Below are positions 1-8,290 of a DNA stretch of 64,000 nt, in pieces (position 1 is the first letter of the stretch; every line of letters begins with the position of its first letter). The notes beneath the pieces are model-generated. The model worked only from the letters and a program-made list of their open reading frames with translations. It was not told where the DNA came from and searched no databases. Location: the NCBI GenBank assembly GCA_965651265.1, contig CBFGRV010000014.1, positions 1 to 64,000 of the forward strand, given 5' to 3'. Both the position numbers and the translations under genes were made by a program. The DNA comes from CBFGRV01 sp965651265. GTDB taxonomy: Bacteria > Bacteroidota > Rhodothermia > Rhodothermales > VXPQ01.

Positions 1-2435
1 TCGATCCGAGCGAGCACGTCGTCCAGGTGGAGCCGTGTGGCGCGGTCCTGCGTTCGGTTTAACGCCGTGCGAACGCTCTGCTGAAGCGCGCGCAGTTCAC
101 CCCGGGCATAGGCCCGAATGTCGCTCTGGCTGACGTCAACCGGCGTGAAGCCCACAAATGCTCGCATTTGCTCAGACGGTGCCTCCACCTCTTTAGTCAT
201 CAGTGATTCGATTTGCTCGAGGTAGGCACGCTGCAAATTTCGACGGTAGGGATCGACGGCCGAGCCGGTCTCAAGCTCGCTCCAAACCGCCTCGCGGACA
301 TCCGCCAGCATCTCGATCGGTCTGTACGACACCTCCCCAACCCGGGCTTCGGCCTCGATCAATCGGGCAAGCCGCTGCGGATCGAGTACGATGTTCAAGA
401 GTCCCGCGTGCACGCGCCGCACGCGATCCATGGCACCGGCATGGCCTATGCGGCGGAGGATGTCCTCATCCAGCAGCCAGTCGGGCGTCGTGAATCCATG
501 TTCGCTGAGAAAGGCCATGGAAGCCTTCTGATTGTCCACCGGCACGAATTCGAATATGACGCCATCCTGATCGTACGTCTTCGGAGTCTCGTATACCCCT
601 CCAATGTGCCGGGCGGCGTGACCCAGATAGCGATTCCACTGCCCGACCACCTGTCCGTAGAGCTCTTCCAGCTCCCGGTAGTCCTCGCCCTCTCTGTACG
701 TCCAGTCGATCAGATTCGGCACGATGCGCCGCAGATTTGCGATGCCGTACGTCCCTGCAGCCACCGGATCGTCCCCCAGGTCTTCGTTCTGAGATCGCGG
801 GTCGATCGGATTGAAGCTCTGCCGGCCATAGAAGTAGCGTGGATCGTCGGCCCGCCGCAAGACCCATGCATTTAGCGTATCGCGCTCTGCGGTTGGAGAC
901 GCGGCCTCCGGCAGGACCCTATATCCCCACATGATGGCCCACTTGTCGTACTCGCCAATCGCCGGCAGGAAGTTCGTGACGCCGTCGCCCGGTTGGGCGA
1001 TGTAATTGAAGCGGGCGTAGTCCATGATGGAGGGCGCCGTGCCGTGCGTTGCCGTAAACGTCGGTGAGCGAAGTGAATCCACGGGATAGCCGTAGCTGGA
1101 GCCCCAGTTGTGCGGCAGTCCCAGGGTGTGGCCCACTTCGTGCGCAGAAACGAAACGGATCAGCTCGCCCATCACGTCATCATCAAACTTCACCCCACGC
1201 GCCTGCGGATTTGCCGCCGCGGTCTGCACGAAATACCAGTTGCGCAGCAGGTTCATCACATTATGGAACCAGCCGATGTCGCTCTCGAGAATCTCTCCTG
1301 TGCGTGGATCGTGAACGTGCGGACCGTAGGCGTTCTGTATTTCGGAAGGGAAGTACCGAATCACCGAATAGCGCACGTCCTCCGGGCTGAACTCGGGATC
1401 CTCATCCATTGACGGCGGATCCTTCGCGAGAATGGCGTTCTTGAAGCCGGCCTCTTCGAACGCCACCTGCCAATCTTCGACCCCCTGTTTGATGTAGGGG
1501 CGCCATTTCTCCGGAGTGGCCGGATCGATGTAGTAAACGATCGGCTTTTTTGGCTCAACGAGCTCTCCTCGGAGATACGCGTCCTTGTCCGAGGGCTCGA
1601 GCCTCCACCGTGTGATGTAGCACGCCCTCTCCGCGCGCTGGGAATCGGCGCTGTAATCAACCATCTGGACGCGGAAGAAGCCGACCCGATTATCGCAGAG
1701 CCGTGGCTGCATGCGATCCGCCGGAAGGAGCACCATGGACTGGTTCATCTCCAGCGAGATCGTGCCCGTCGAAGGGTTGGCCGGCGGCTCGTCCGCCTCA
1801 TAAGTCAAGGTATGCCGGACCTCGACGTTTTCCGGGAAGCTCTTCGCCCAATTGATGAAGGACCGATCGGTGTCGAGACGCTTCACCTTGAACCGCTCGC
1901 GATTCGACTTCCCCATGCCGAGCAACCCGATATCCGTGGTGAAGAGCTTCGAGACATCGATGATGTACGTCGTTGAATCCTCGTTGTAGGCCTTGATCTC
2001 GAAGGCGCTGACGATGGGCTCGAAGTTCGCATTTCGCACGGCCTCGTAGATCGGATGCTCCTCGCTGGCCACATTTTCGAAGCTCACGACACGGAGCAGG
2101 ATGGTGTCGCCATTGCGCTGCCAGCGAACGATTTGCGTGTTCGCTTTCTCTCCGCCGTATCCGATGTTGGTGTGCGTACGCGCGATACGGCTGACGAGTA
2201 GCATTTCCTTCTCCAGTACGGAATCCGGGACCTCATAGTACAGCGTGTCGCCCACACGGTGGACCGTGAACAGCCCTTCGTCGGTTTCCGCACGCTCTAC
2301 GAGGGCACTGTATGATGTCTTCTTATCCGCGACCGGCGTCGGCTCTCCGACCGAAACGCTACCGCGACTGCCGGCACAGGCTGCAAGGAGAATGGTCGAC
2401 GAAAGAACGAGGAGGAGTACCAGAATTGATCGCAT
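1..2435 (-). CDS. DUF5117-type zinc metalloprotease lipoprotein (3' end cut by window edge)
   Basis: Reading the minus strand from an ATG at 2435 gives an open frame of 811 codons that runs off the window. The first residues form a lipoprotein signal (hydrophobic stretch ending in LLAAC, Cys at about residue 18), so the protein is probably anchored to a membrane outside the cytoplasm. Residues 432-443 read HEVGHTLGLPHN, an HExxHxxGxxH zinc motif (ligands His432, His436 and His442, catalytic Glu433). A SIMDY Met-turn follows at Met471, so the active site is metzincin-like. The N-terminal half matches what I know of the DUF5117/DUF5118 proteins, which are common in Bacteroidota. The substrate is unknown. 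It follows a Xaa-Pro peptidase gene in the same direction after a gap of about 120 bp with no obvious terminator. The C-terminal part lies outside the window. Confidence 0.88.
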   Translation of the reverse strand, partial: MRSILVLLLVLSSTILLAACAGSRGSVSVGEPTPVADKKTSYSALVERAETDEGLFTVHRVGDTLYYEVPDSVLEKEMLLVSRIARTHTNIGYGGEKANTQIVRWQRNGDTILLRVVSFENVASEEHPIYEAVRNANFEPIVSAFEIKAYNEDSTTYIIDVSKLFTTDIGLLGMGKSNRERFKVKRLDTDRSFINWAKSFPENVEVRHTLTYEADEPPANPSTGTISLEMNQSMVLLPADRMQPRLCDNRVGFFRVQMVDYSADSQRAERACYITRWRLEPSDKDAYLRGELVEPKKPIVYYIDPATPEKWRPYIKQGVEDWQVAFEEAGFKNAILAKDPPSMDEDPEFSPEDVRYSVIRYFPSEIQNAYGPHVHDPRTGEILESDIGWFHNVMNLLRNWYFVQTAAANPQARGVKFDDDVMGELIRFVSAHEVGHTLGLPHNWGSSYGYPVDSLRSPTFTATHGTAPSIMDYARFNYIAQPGDGVTNFLPAIGEYDKWAIMWGYRVLPEAASPTAERDTLNAWVLRRADDPRYFYGRQSFNPIDPRSQNEDLGDDPVAAGTYGIANLRRIVPNLIDWTYREGEDYRELEELYGQVVGQWNRYLGHAARHIGGVYETPKTYDQDGVIFEFVPVDNQKASMAFLSEHGFTTPDWLLDEDILRRIGHAGAMDRVRRVHAGLLNIVLDPQRLARLIEAEARVGEVSYRPIEMLADVREAVWSELETGSAVDPYRRNLQRAYLEQIESLMTKEVEAPSEQMRAFVGFTPVDVSQSDIRAYARGELRALQQSVRTALNRTQDRATRLHLDDVLARI

Positions 2436-2554
2436 TACAGAATGATTAGCCGTGCCAGAGTATGTGAGAGCTCGAGATCCGACCTTAAAGTTACCGAAAC
2501 GTTTCTGTACTTACATCTATGAATGGTGAGCCGAATCTGCGGCATCCGGTTCGA

Positions 2555-3640
2555 TCAGATTTCCGTCCACTCCTTCGATGCCAGAGTCAGAACGTCGGAG
2601 CCGTCCTCGCGAAGTACGATCAAGTCCTCGATTCGGACGCCGAACCGGTCGGGCAAATAGATTCCAGGCTCGATAGAGACGACGGCTTTCGGTGGAAGCG
2701 TATACTCGGCGGTCGAGGCGACGCGCGGCCATTCATGGGTTTGCAGACCGATGCCGTGTCCCAGTCCATGCGTGAAGGCTTCTCCGTAGCCCTTCTCCGA
2801 GATCACATCTCGCGCCAGTGCATCGAGATCCTTCGATGCCATGCCGGCATGTGCACCTTCGATGGCCTTCAGTTGGGCCTCGAGTACGACGTCATATACC
2901 ATTCTCGCCTCGTCGTCGGGTTTGCCTACCGCGACAGTTCGCGTCATATCTGACGCGTATCCATCTTTCACACAACCGAAGTCGAGCAGGAGAACATCAC
3001 CGGTGCTCAGGGTGCGGCGCGTGGGCCGTGCATGAGGCAATGCGCTGTTCGGCCCCGACGCTATGATCGGCTCGAACGACATGCGTTCGGCGCCCCGCCG
3101 CAAATGCTGGTAGATGACCTCGGCGGCGATCTCCTGCTCCATCATTCCGGGCCGAATCCAATCGAGCAGGTACTCGAAAACCGCCTCTGTAATGCGCTGT
3201 GCAGCTCGAATGGCGTCGATCTCCTGTTCGTCCTTGGACGCGACCGCTTGGACGAGGAGTCCCTCATGGCCTTCCCATTCGATGCCGGGAATTGATTCTT
3301 GTAGGCGGACGTACTCTGCAACACTGAGGTGATCACTCTGGAAGACCGCACGCCTACAACTTTCGAGAATGCGATCCGACTTGACCGTTTCGACGAGATT
3401 AGCTCCACGAACGTGCACCCGGGCCTGCTTGACCTCTCGAGCTGCCTGAGTCGTATATCGGCCGTCCGTGATGAGGTGCAGCGACTCACGGCGCACGATC
3501 AGTAGACCGTTCGATCCGGTGAATCCACACACCCATCGAATGTCCGGAAGGGATGAAATCCAGAGGGCATCGGCCGAGTGCTCGTCGAGCGCCCCGCGAA
3601 GCGTATTGATGCGTGCCTCAGTCAAACTCCAGCCGAGCAC
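2555..3640 (-). CDS. Xaa-Pro aminopeptidase/dipeptidase, M24B family
   Basis: A 361-residue cytoplasmic peptidase of the pita-bread fold that cleaves peptides next to proline. The N-terminal creatinase-like domain covers about residues 8-130. The catalytic domain holds all five dinuclear-metal ligands: Asp220 (LLLDFG), Asp231 (ASDMTRT), His295 (HGLGHGIGL), Glu324 (SIEPGIY) and Glu338 (VRIEDL). Length is normal for PepQ/YpdF-like members; it lacks the longer N-terminus of E. coli PepP. The frame opens with GTG at 3640, 23 bp inside the preceding membrane-protein gene. The AAGGAG ahead of that GTG is very close, so a start a few codons later (TTG at 3625) is possible. Translational coupling to the upstream gene is likely. 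The family call is firm; the exact substrate preference is not. Confidence 0.9.
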   Translation of the reverse strand: MLGWSLTEARINTLRGALDEHSADALWISSLPDIRWVCGFTGSNGLLIVRRESLHLITDGRYTTQAAREVKQARVHVRGANLVETVKSDRILESCRRAVFQSDHLSVAEYVRLQESIPGIEWEGHEGLLVQAVASKDEQEIDAIRAAQRITEAVFEYLLDWIRPGMMEQEIAAEVIYQHLRRGAERMSFEPIIASGPNSALPHARPTRRTLSTGDVLLLDFGCVKDGYASDMTRTVAVGKPDDEARMVYDVVLEAQLKAIEGAHAGMASKDLDALARDVISEKGYGEAFTHGLGHGIGLQTHEWPRVASTAEYTLPPKAVVSIEPGIYLPDRFGVRIEDLIVLREDGSDVLTLASKEWTEI

Positions 3641-3977
3641 GCTCCTTCAGGAGAATCCAGAGAGAATAGGCGCCCAGTGCGGTCCCGAAGGGAAAGCTGA
3701 ACAGATCAATGATGCTCAGCAGGAGGATCAGCATCCTGGCCCAGGATCCGCGGCGGATGAGCCCTACGCCCCCCACCATGGATGGCAGTCCGATGGCGGC
3801 GAGAATGAGTCCAGCCGCGATCCCTCCTCCGGTGCTGGCTACCCACGACGCCAGCGATGGCAGTACCACGGCTCCAACGGTCACAGCGAGCAGCATGAAG
3901 GCCGCAATGAGGAGAAGCACCGCACCGTATCCGATGTGCAGATAGCCGACCAGGTCGATACGTCGCGTGAGATTCAT
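3618..3977 (-). CDS. Small four-helix integral membrane protein
   Basis: 119 residues from ATG at 3977, chosen because the hydrophobic protein begins there (MNLTRRIDLVGYLHIG) and codons further upstream look non-coding. Four hydrophobic segments are visible at about residues 10-35, 40-60, 62-80 and 88-108, with a charged end (KERARLEFD). I recognise no characterised family; it has the look of generic DUF-type membrane proteins. It sits 62 bp after guaB and overlaps the start of the Xaa-Pro peptidase gene, so the three are probably co-transcribed. No function can be assigned. Confidence 0.65.
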   Translation of the reverse strand: MNLTRRIDLVGYLHIGYGAVLLLIAAFMLLAVTVGAVVLPSLASWVASTGGGIAAGLILAAIGLPSMVGGVGLIRRGSWARMLILLLSIIDLFSFPFGTALGAYSLWILLKERARLEFD

Positions 3978-4039
3978 GAGCGCTGCGGGTTCCGTGTACG
4001 AATAATCCTGCAATACGGCAGGCTTGCACGGAAGATGCG

Positions 4040-5530
4040 TCAGCTCCGCGAGCTGTAGTTTGGTGCTTCCTTCGTGATGAAGACGTCGTGCGGATGGCTC
4101 TCTCGATGCCCGGCCGTCGTCACACGCACGAACTGGGCCGTCTCCTGCAGCTCCTTGAGCGACGCCGCGCCGCAATAGCCCATGGCCGCCCGCAATCCGC
4201 CAATCATCTGGTAGACGACTTCGCTCAGATATCCGCTGTAGGGCACGCGGCCCTCGATGCCTTCAGGAACGAGCTTCTTGATGTCGTCTTCGGCATCCTG
4301 GAAGTAGCGGTCCTTCGATCCCGATTCCATCGCTCCGACGGATCCCATCCCGCGGTAGCTCTTGTACTTCCGGCCTTCGTATAAAATGGTCTCGCCCGGG
4401 CTCTCTTCGACGCGGGCGAACAGGCCGCCGATCATCACACAATCGGCGCCGGCGGCGATGGCTTTCGGCACGTCACCAGTCTGTTTGATGCCGCCATCTG
4501 CAATGGCCATGACGCCATGTTCGTGCGCCACGGCGGCGCACTCCATGATGGCCGTCAACTGCGGGACGCCTACGCCGGCCACGACGCGCGTCGTGCAGAT
4601 GGACCCTGGTCCGATCCCGATCTTGATAGTATCGGCCCCCGCGCGAATCAGGTCTTCAGCGCCCTCGGCCGTTGCCACGTTGCCCGCCACGACATCCACT
4701 CTGCCGGTAAAATTCTTCACGGCTTCGACGGTCCGAAGGACGCCCTCCGAATGACCGTGGGCCGTGTCAACGACCACGAAATCGACTCCGGCTTCCACAA
4801 GCGCCGAGACGCGCTCGAGCACGTCGGCCGTTACGCCGACGGCCGCGCCCACCCGAAGGCGGCCATGCTCGTCCTTGCAGGCGTTCGGGTATTTGCGCTT
4901 CTTCTCGAGATCCTTGAAGGTAATGAGGCCTTTCAGGTAGCCCTCCTCATCCACGACGGGCAGCTTCTCGATCTTGTGTTGCTCAAGAATGGCTTCGGCC
5001 TGCTCCAGTGTGGTGCCGATCGGAGCCGTTATCAGGTTCTCGTGGGTCATCAACTCGCTCAGGCGGATCCGCCCGTCCTGTGTGAATCGCAGGTCGCGGT
5101 TCGTGACGATGCCGACGAGCCGGTTAGCCTGATCCACCACGGGAATGCCGCCGATGTGATAGCGCGCCATCATCGAGCGAGCATCGGCCACAGAATCATC
5201 AGGATGCAGCGTGATGGGATCGAGGATCATGCCGCTCTCGGACCGCTTGACGCGGCGCACCTCGGCGGCCTGGCGTTCGATCGTCATGTTCTTGTGCAGA
5301 ACGCCAACTCCACCTTCGCGAGCAATGGCGATCGCCATATCGGATTCCGTAACGGTGTCCATCGCAGCGGAGAGCAACGGGATGTTCAGTTCGATGCGCG
5401 GAGTGAGCCACGTCTTTGTCGACACATCACGAGGCATCACGGATGATCGGTTCGGCACCAGTAGCACATCGTCGTACGTAAGGCCCTCGGTCCGAATACG
5501 TTCGATTACCCTGTCGTTGTTGATGATCAT
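4040..5530 (-). CDS. guaB: Inosine-5'-monophosphate dehydrogenase
   Basis: NAD-dependent oxidation of IMP to XMP, the first committed step of GMP synthesis in the cytoplasm. The protein has 496 residues from ATG at 5530, the normal bacterial length; AAAGG lies just upstream of that ATG and the alignment-like start (TEGLTYDDVLLVP) follows soon after. The TIM-barrel is interrupted at about residues 95-205 by two CBS domains, which bind adenine or guanine nucleotides in this family. The catalytic loop GPGSICTTR carries the nucleophile Cys312, and the flap region (YRGMGSVGAM) is intact. It begins 81 bp after rluB, behind a probable terminator, so it likely has its own promoter and leads the short downstream run of genes. 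Confidence 0.97.
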   Translation of the reverse strand: MIINNDRVIERIRTEGLTYDDVLLVPNRSSVMPRDVSTKTWLTPRIELNIPLLSAAMDTVTESDMAIAIAREGGVGVLHKNMTIERQAAEVRRVKRSESGMILDPITLHPDDSVADARSMMARYHIGGIPVVDQANRLVGIVTNRDLRFTQDGRIRLSELMTHENLITAPIGTTLEQAEAILEQHKIEKLPVVDEEGYLKGLITFKDLEKKRKYPNACKDEHGRLRVGAAVGVTADVLERVSALVEAGVDFVVVDTAHGHSEGVLRTVEAVKNFTGRVDVVAGNVATAEGAEDLIRAGADTIKIGIGPGSICTTRVVAGVGVPQLTAIMECAAVAHEHGVMAIADGGIKQTGDVPKAIAAGADCVMIGGLFARVEESPGETILYEGRKYKSYRGMGSVGAMESGSKDRYFQDAEDDIKKLVPEGIEGRVPYSGYLSEVVYQMIGGLRAAMGYCGAASLKELQETAQFVRVTTAGHRESHPHDVFITKEAPNYSSRS

Positions 5531-5575
5531 TTTGCCTTTAAACCTGCGTCGTTCAAATTCTTCGTGTAGGGCCGA

Positions 5576-5604
5576 ATACAACAAAGCCGCAGCCATGCCG
5601 CGGC
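5576..5604 (-). terminator. Probable rho-independent terminator after rluB
   Basis: On the minus strand an 8-bp stem (GCCGCGGC with GCTGCGGC, one G-U pair, 3-nt loop) lies 8 nt past the rluB stop and is followed by TTTGTTGT. The position between rluB and guaB fits a terminator. The T-tract is interrupted, so efficiency is uncertain. Confidence 0.5.
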
Positions 5605-5611
5605 GATGAGC

Positions 5612-6439
5612 TCATTTTAGTTTCACCATTCGTCGGAGGCGGGCGACCTCGTGCGTCTCGAGACGCCGCCACTTTCCCCGCCGCACGCCGGCTGTCGTGA
5701 GGCCCGCGTAGTTGATCCGCTCGAGGTGGACGACCTCGTGGCCGAGCGCCTCAAACATGCGGCGGACCTGCCTGTTGCGACCTTCGTGGATACGAAGCCC
5801 GACTTCGTGACGATCCGGAAGCGCCACGTATGCGGCTTCTTTCGCTGCGGCAACGCCATCGTCGAGCGGTACGCCCCGTCGCATCATATCGATCTCATGG
5901 GGCTTGACAGGATCTTTCGTGCGCACGCGATAGAGCTTGTCGACCTCATAGCTCGGGTGCATGAGTCGATGTGCGAGCTCTCCGTCGTTGGTGAGCAAGA
6001 GTACGCCTACCGTGTCGCGATCGAGACGCCCGACAGGGAACAGGCTGTTTTTCTCTTCCCCCGGGATGTCGACGAGATCCATCACGGTTCGCCGGTCACG
6101 TGGATCGTCCGTCGTCGTGATGGTATCGGACGGCTTGTTGACAAGGATGTAGAGGTGTCGATGGGGCGAAATCCTGCGGCCGTTCACCTCCACCTCATCC
6201 TGGTCGGTGACGTGCGTGGAGAATTCCCTGACGACGGCGCCATTGACCTTGACCTGGCCCGATTCTATCAGCCGGTCGGCGTCACGACGGGAGCAGACCC
6301 CTGCGCGCGCGATGTATCGATTGAGCCGATATCCACTATGGCGAGCCGATGAGCCGTTCGCATCGCTCGGGCGCTCCTTAGGCTGACCGCTTCCAGGGCG
6401 GCCGTACCGTCGGCCCGAATGCGTCGATTTTCTCGCCAT
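5612..6439 (-). CDS. rluB: 23S rRNA pseudouridine synthase, RluB/RluE/RsuA family
   Basis: 275 residues from ATG at 6439. A basic, low-complexity N-terminus of about 30 residues is followed by an S4 RNA-binding domain (RLNRYIARAGVCSRRDAD, about residues 38-90). The pseudouridine synthase domain follows, with the catalytic motif VGRLDRDTVGVLLLTNDG (Asp in GRLD) and the family signature HEGRNRQVRRM. This family modifies U2605-type positions in helix 89-93 of 23S rRNA or the equivalent in 16S rRNA; RluB is the commonest assignment in bacteria that have ScpAB upstream. The scpA-scpB-rluB order is conserved widely, here with one small membrane-protein gene in between. Which uridine is modified cannot be read from sequence. 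Confidence 0.88.
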   Translation of the reverse strand: MARKSTHSGRRYGRPGSGQPKERPSDANGSSARHSGYRLNRYIARAGVCSRRDADRLIESGQVKVNGAVVREFSTHVTDQDEVEVNGRRISPHRHLYILVNKPSDTITTTDDPRDRRTVMDLVDIPGEEKNSLFPVGRLDRDTVGVLLLTNDGELAHRLMHPSYEVDKLYRVRTKDPVKPHEIDMMRRGVPLDDGVAAAKEAAYVALPDRHEVGLRIHEGRNRQVRRMFEALGHEVVHLERINYAGLTTAGVRRGKWRRLETHEVARLRRMVKLK

Positions 6440-6563
6440 CACAAAGTTGACAGGAACAACCGCCGGCCCAAGAATCTGCCGGTTTCCCTGTGCGGGGCCG
6501 GTTTCATCCCGGCGAAATTGTTGCGTGGATGAACGAACGAGCCGCCCCCGTGTTCTCGAGCAA

Positions 6564-6794
6564 TCAGCTTTTACCGCTTCGCGTCCGTTCCCGGCGTGGC
6601 CGGCTTTCCAGCTCTCGTTTCCGGCGCCCATAGAGGGCGACGATTACGACCAGTGCCGCGAAGGGCAGAAAGACGTGACTGCCGAAATGTGAATCCGGGT
6701 CATTGGCGATAACATATTCGTACATGCCCACGGCAAACGCCACGAGAGCCAGTGCCGCGGCTCCCAGGTAAATAATTTTCAGGACGACGGGCAT
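6564..6794 (-). CDS. Small two-helix membrane protein between scpB and rluB
   Basis: 76 residues from ATG at 6794, 2 nt after the scpB stop codon. Two hydrophobic segments (about residues 5-25 and 38-55) are separated by a short polar loop (NDPDSHFG), and the protein ends in a strongly basic cytoplasmic-type tail (RRKRELESRPRRERTR). The close packing against scpB supports a real, co-transcribed gene. I recognise no family. A role in membrane association of the neighbouring factors would be speculation. Confidence 0.6.
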   Translation of the reverse strand: MPVVLKIIYLGAAALALVAFAVGMYEYVIANDPDSHFGSHVFLPFAALVVIVALYGRRKRELESRPRRERTRSGKS

Positions 6795-6796
6795 CT

Positions 6797-7474
6797 TCAA
6801 CCGCTTTCCGCGCCATCGCCCTGGTTGGCAGCGCCCTCCACGTGGGGATGCTCGCCCTCAGCGTACTGCAGCCGCAGCAACTGCGCCCGCTCCTTGTTGA
6901 AGGCTGGATCATTGAGGATCTCCTCGATCTCGCGCAGATCGGGAAGGTCCTCGATGCTGTTCAAACCAAACTGCTCCAGAAAGAAGCTCGTCGTGCCATA
7001 TAGCAAGGGTCGGCCCAGGGAATCGCTGCGACCGACGACATCCACCATCCCCTTCTCCATGAGCTTGTGGACCGCGTATCCCGAATCCACACCGCGTACG
7101 AAATCGATCTCCGGCTTGGTAACCGGTTGTCGGTAGGCTATGATGGATAAGGTTTCCATAAGGGAGCGTGAAATACGCTGCTCCTGCTCACGGTTAAAGT
7201 AACACTTTAGGAACGGCGCTACGGATTTGTCCGTGGCCATTCGATATCCCCCGCTCCAGGCTTCGATCCGAAAGATCCGGCCACTTTGCTCATAGATTCG
7301 GTTCAGACGGTCGATGGCCGCTATGATTTGCTGTTCTGTGGGCCGGTCCTGACCGGTAACCTCCGCATACACATCGGCCACGTCGTTCGCAGATACAGGT
7401 ACATCGGCCGCAAAAACGAGAGCTTCCACGGCGCGTTGGAGTCCGTGCTCGACGAGTTCGTGAATGGAGGCCAA
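6797..7474 (-). CDS. scpB: Segregation and condensation protein B
   Basis: ScpB is the winged-helix kite subunit that, with ScpA, bridges the SMC heads in chromosome condensation. The two winged-helix domains are visible: RAVEALVFAADVPVS near the start and the ISRSLMETLSIIAYRQPVTKPEI helix-turn-helix in the middle, then YGTTSFFLEQFGL. The C-terminal tail is acidic. There is no ATG or GTG at a sensible place. The best start is TTG at 7474, 10 nt past the scpA stop, giving 225 residues. An in-frame extension upstream would read through a tandem heptamer repeat and is unlikely to be genuine. No Shine-Dalgarno sequence is visible, so translation may depend on coupling to scpA. Confidence 0.85.
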   Translation of the reverse strand: MASIHELVEHGLQRAVEALVFAADVPVSANDVADVYAEVTGQDRPTEQQIIAAIDRLNRIYEQSGRIFRIEAWSGGYRMATDKSVAPFLKCYFNREQEQRISRSLMETLSIIAYRQPVTKPEIDFVRGVDSGYAVHKLMEKGMVDVVGRSDSLGRPLLYGTTSFFLEQFGLNSIEDLPDLREIEEILNDPAFNKERAQLLRLQYAEGEHPHVEGAANQGDGAESG

Positions 7475-7482
7475 TGGGCTAC

Positions 7483-7517
7483 GGCTACTGGTTAGTGGTT
7501 GCTGATTGCTGATTGGG
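7483..7517. repeat. Tandem heptanucleotide repeat (about five units) at the scpA/scpB junction
   Basis: Read on the plus strand, successive 7-nt units begin at 7483, 7490, 7497, 7504 and 7511. They fit a loose consensus G(G/A)(T/C)T(A/G)(C/G)T, with GGTTGCT at 7497 and GATTGCT at 7504. The tract covers the last codons and stop of scpA. A closely related four-unit tract lies at 23297-23324. Confidence 0.75.
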
Positions 7518-8282
7518 GGGCGGGCTTGTCGACGCTTCGTCGGAGGTTTCTCCGTCGGTGCTTTCCGGAGGTGTACGGGACTCAAGATAGAAATCGCCGG
7601 GCTCGTCATTTTCGAGCAAGATCCAGATCCGCTGCTGTCGAGCAAGCTCGAGGACCGCGAGGAACGTGGTGATCACGAACGGCTTGGAGCGGCCGCGAAC
7701 CGTCTCCGCAAATGAGATTCGCGAGCTCTTCTGCAGAGCATCAAGCAGAAAATATTGCTGCTCCTCGATGTGATACTCTTCGCGCGAAACCGCATGCTCC
7801 GGCTCGGCCGGCGCCTCCGTCAGAATCCGCTTGAGGGCAGACACCAGGTCGAAGACGGAGACATCGTATGTCACCTCGATCTGCTCCTGCCATCGTTCCC
7901 GTTCGCTCGAGGCATGGCCACGCGTGAAGCGATCGGATCGCGACTCGAGCAGACCGGCCAGATTCTCGGAGGCCTCTTTGTATCGCACATATTCGAGCAG
8001 CCGCTCCACGAGCTCCCGGCGCGGGTCGATGGGCTCTCCTTCCTCGTCCAGCTCCGGTTTCGGAAGGAGCATGCGCGCTTTGATGCTGATCAACAGCGCG
8101 GCCATGTACAGGAAATCTCCGACGCTGTCGAGATCGATCCTCTCCATCAGACGCACGTACTCCAGGTACTCATCCGCAATACGGGCGATCGGGATGTCGA
8201 AGATGTCGAGCTCATCCCTCTTGATGAAGAACAGGAGGAGGTCGAGAGGCCCTTCGAAATCCTGTAGGGTGATGCGGTACAT
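7485..8282 (-). CDS. scpA: Segregation and condensation protein A
   Basis: 265 residues from ATG at 8282. ScpA is the kleisin that links the SMC heads. The N-terminal kleisin segment reads FEGPLDLLLFFIKRDELDI, a near-consensus ScpA start, and the C-terminal winged-helix region includes FVITTFLAVLELARQQRIWI. The last 30 or so residues are low complexity (Ser/Thr/Asn/Gln/Pro), and the terminal NQQSATTNQ is encoded by the heptamer repeat that spans the stop codon, so the C-terminus has probably been rewritten by that repeat. The gene lies 8 bp after an epimerase gene and 10 nt ahead of scpB. Confidence 0.93.
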   Translation of the reverse strand: MYRITLQDFEGPLDLLLFFIKRDELDIFDIPIARIADEYLEYVRLMERIDLDSVGDFLYMAALLISIKARMLLPKPELDEEGEPIDPRRELVERLLEYVRYKEASENLAGLLESRSDRFTRGHASSERERWQEQIEVTYDVSVFDLVSALKRILTEAPAEPEHAVSREEYHIEEQQYFLLDALQKSSRISFAETVRGRSKPFVITTFLAVLELARQQRIWILLENDEPGDFYLESRTPPESTDGETSDEASTSPPPNQQSATTNQ

Positions 8283-8290
8283 GCGTGGGC

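Noticed and set aside
213..875. A 220-codon plus-strand frame at the left edge
   Set aside because: It is antisense to the truncated metalloprotease, which has the zinc motif and lipoprotein signal in the opposite strand.
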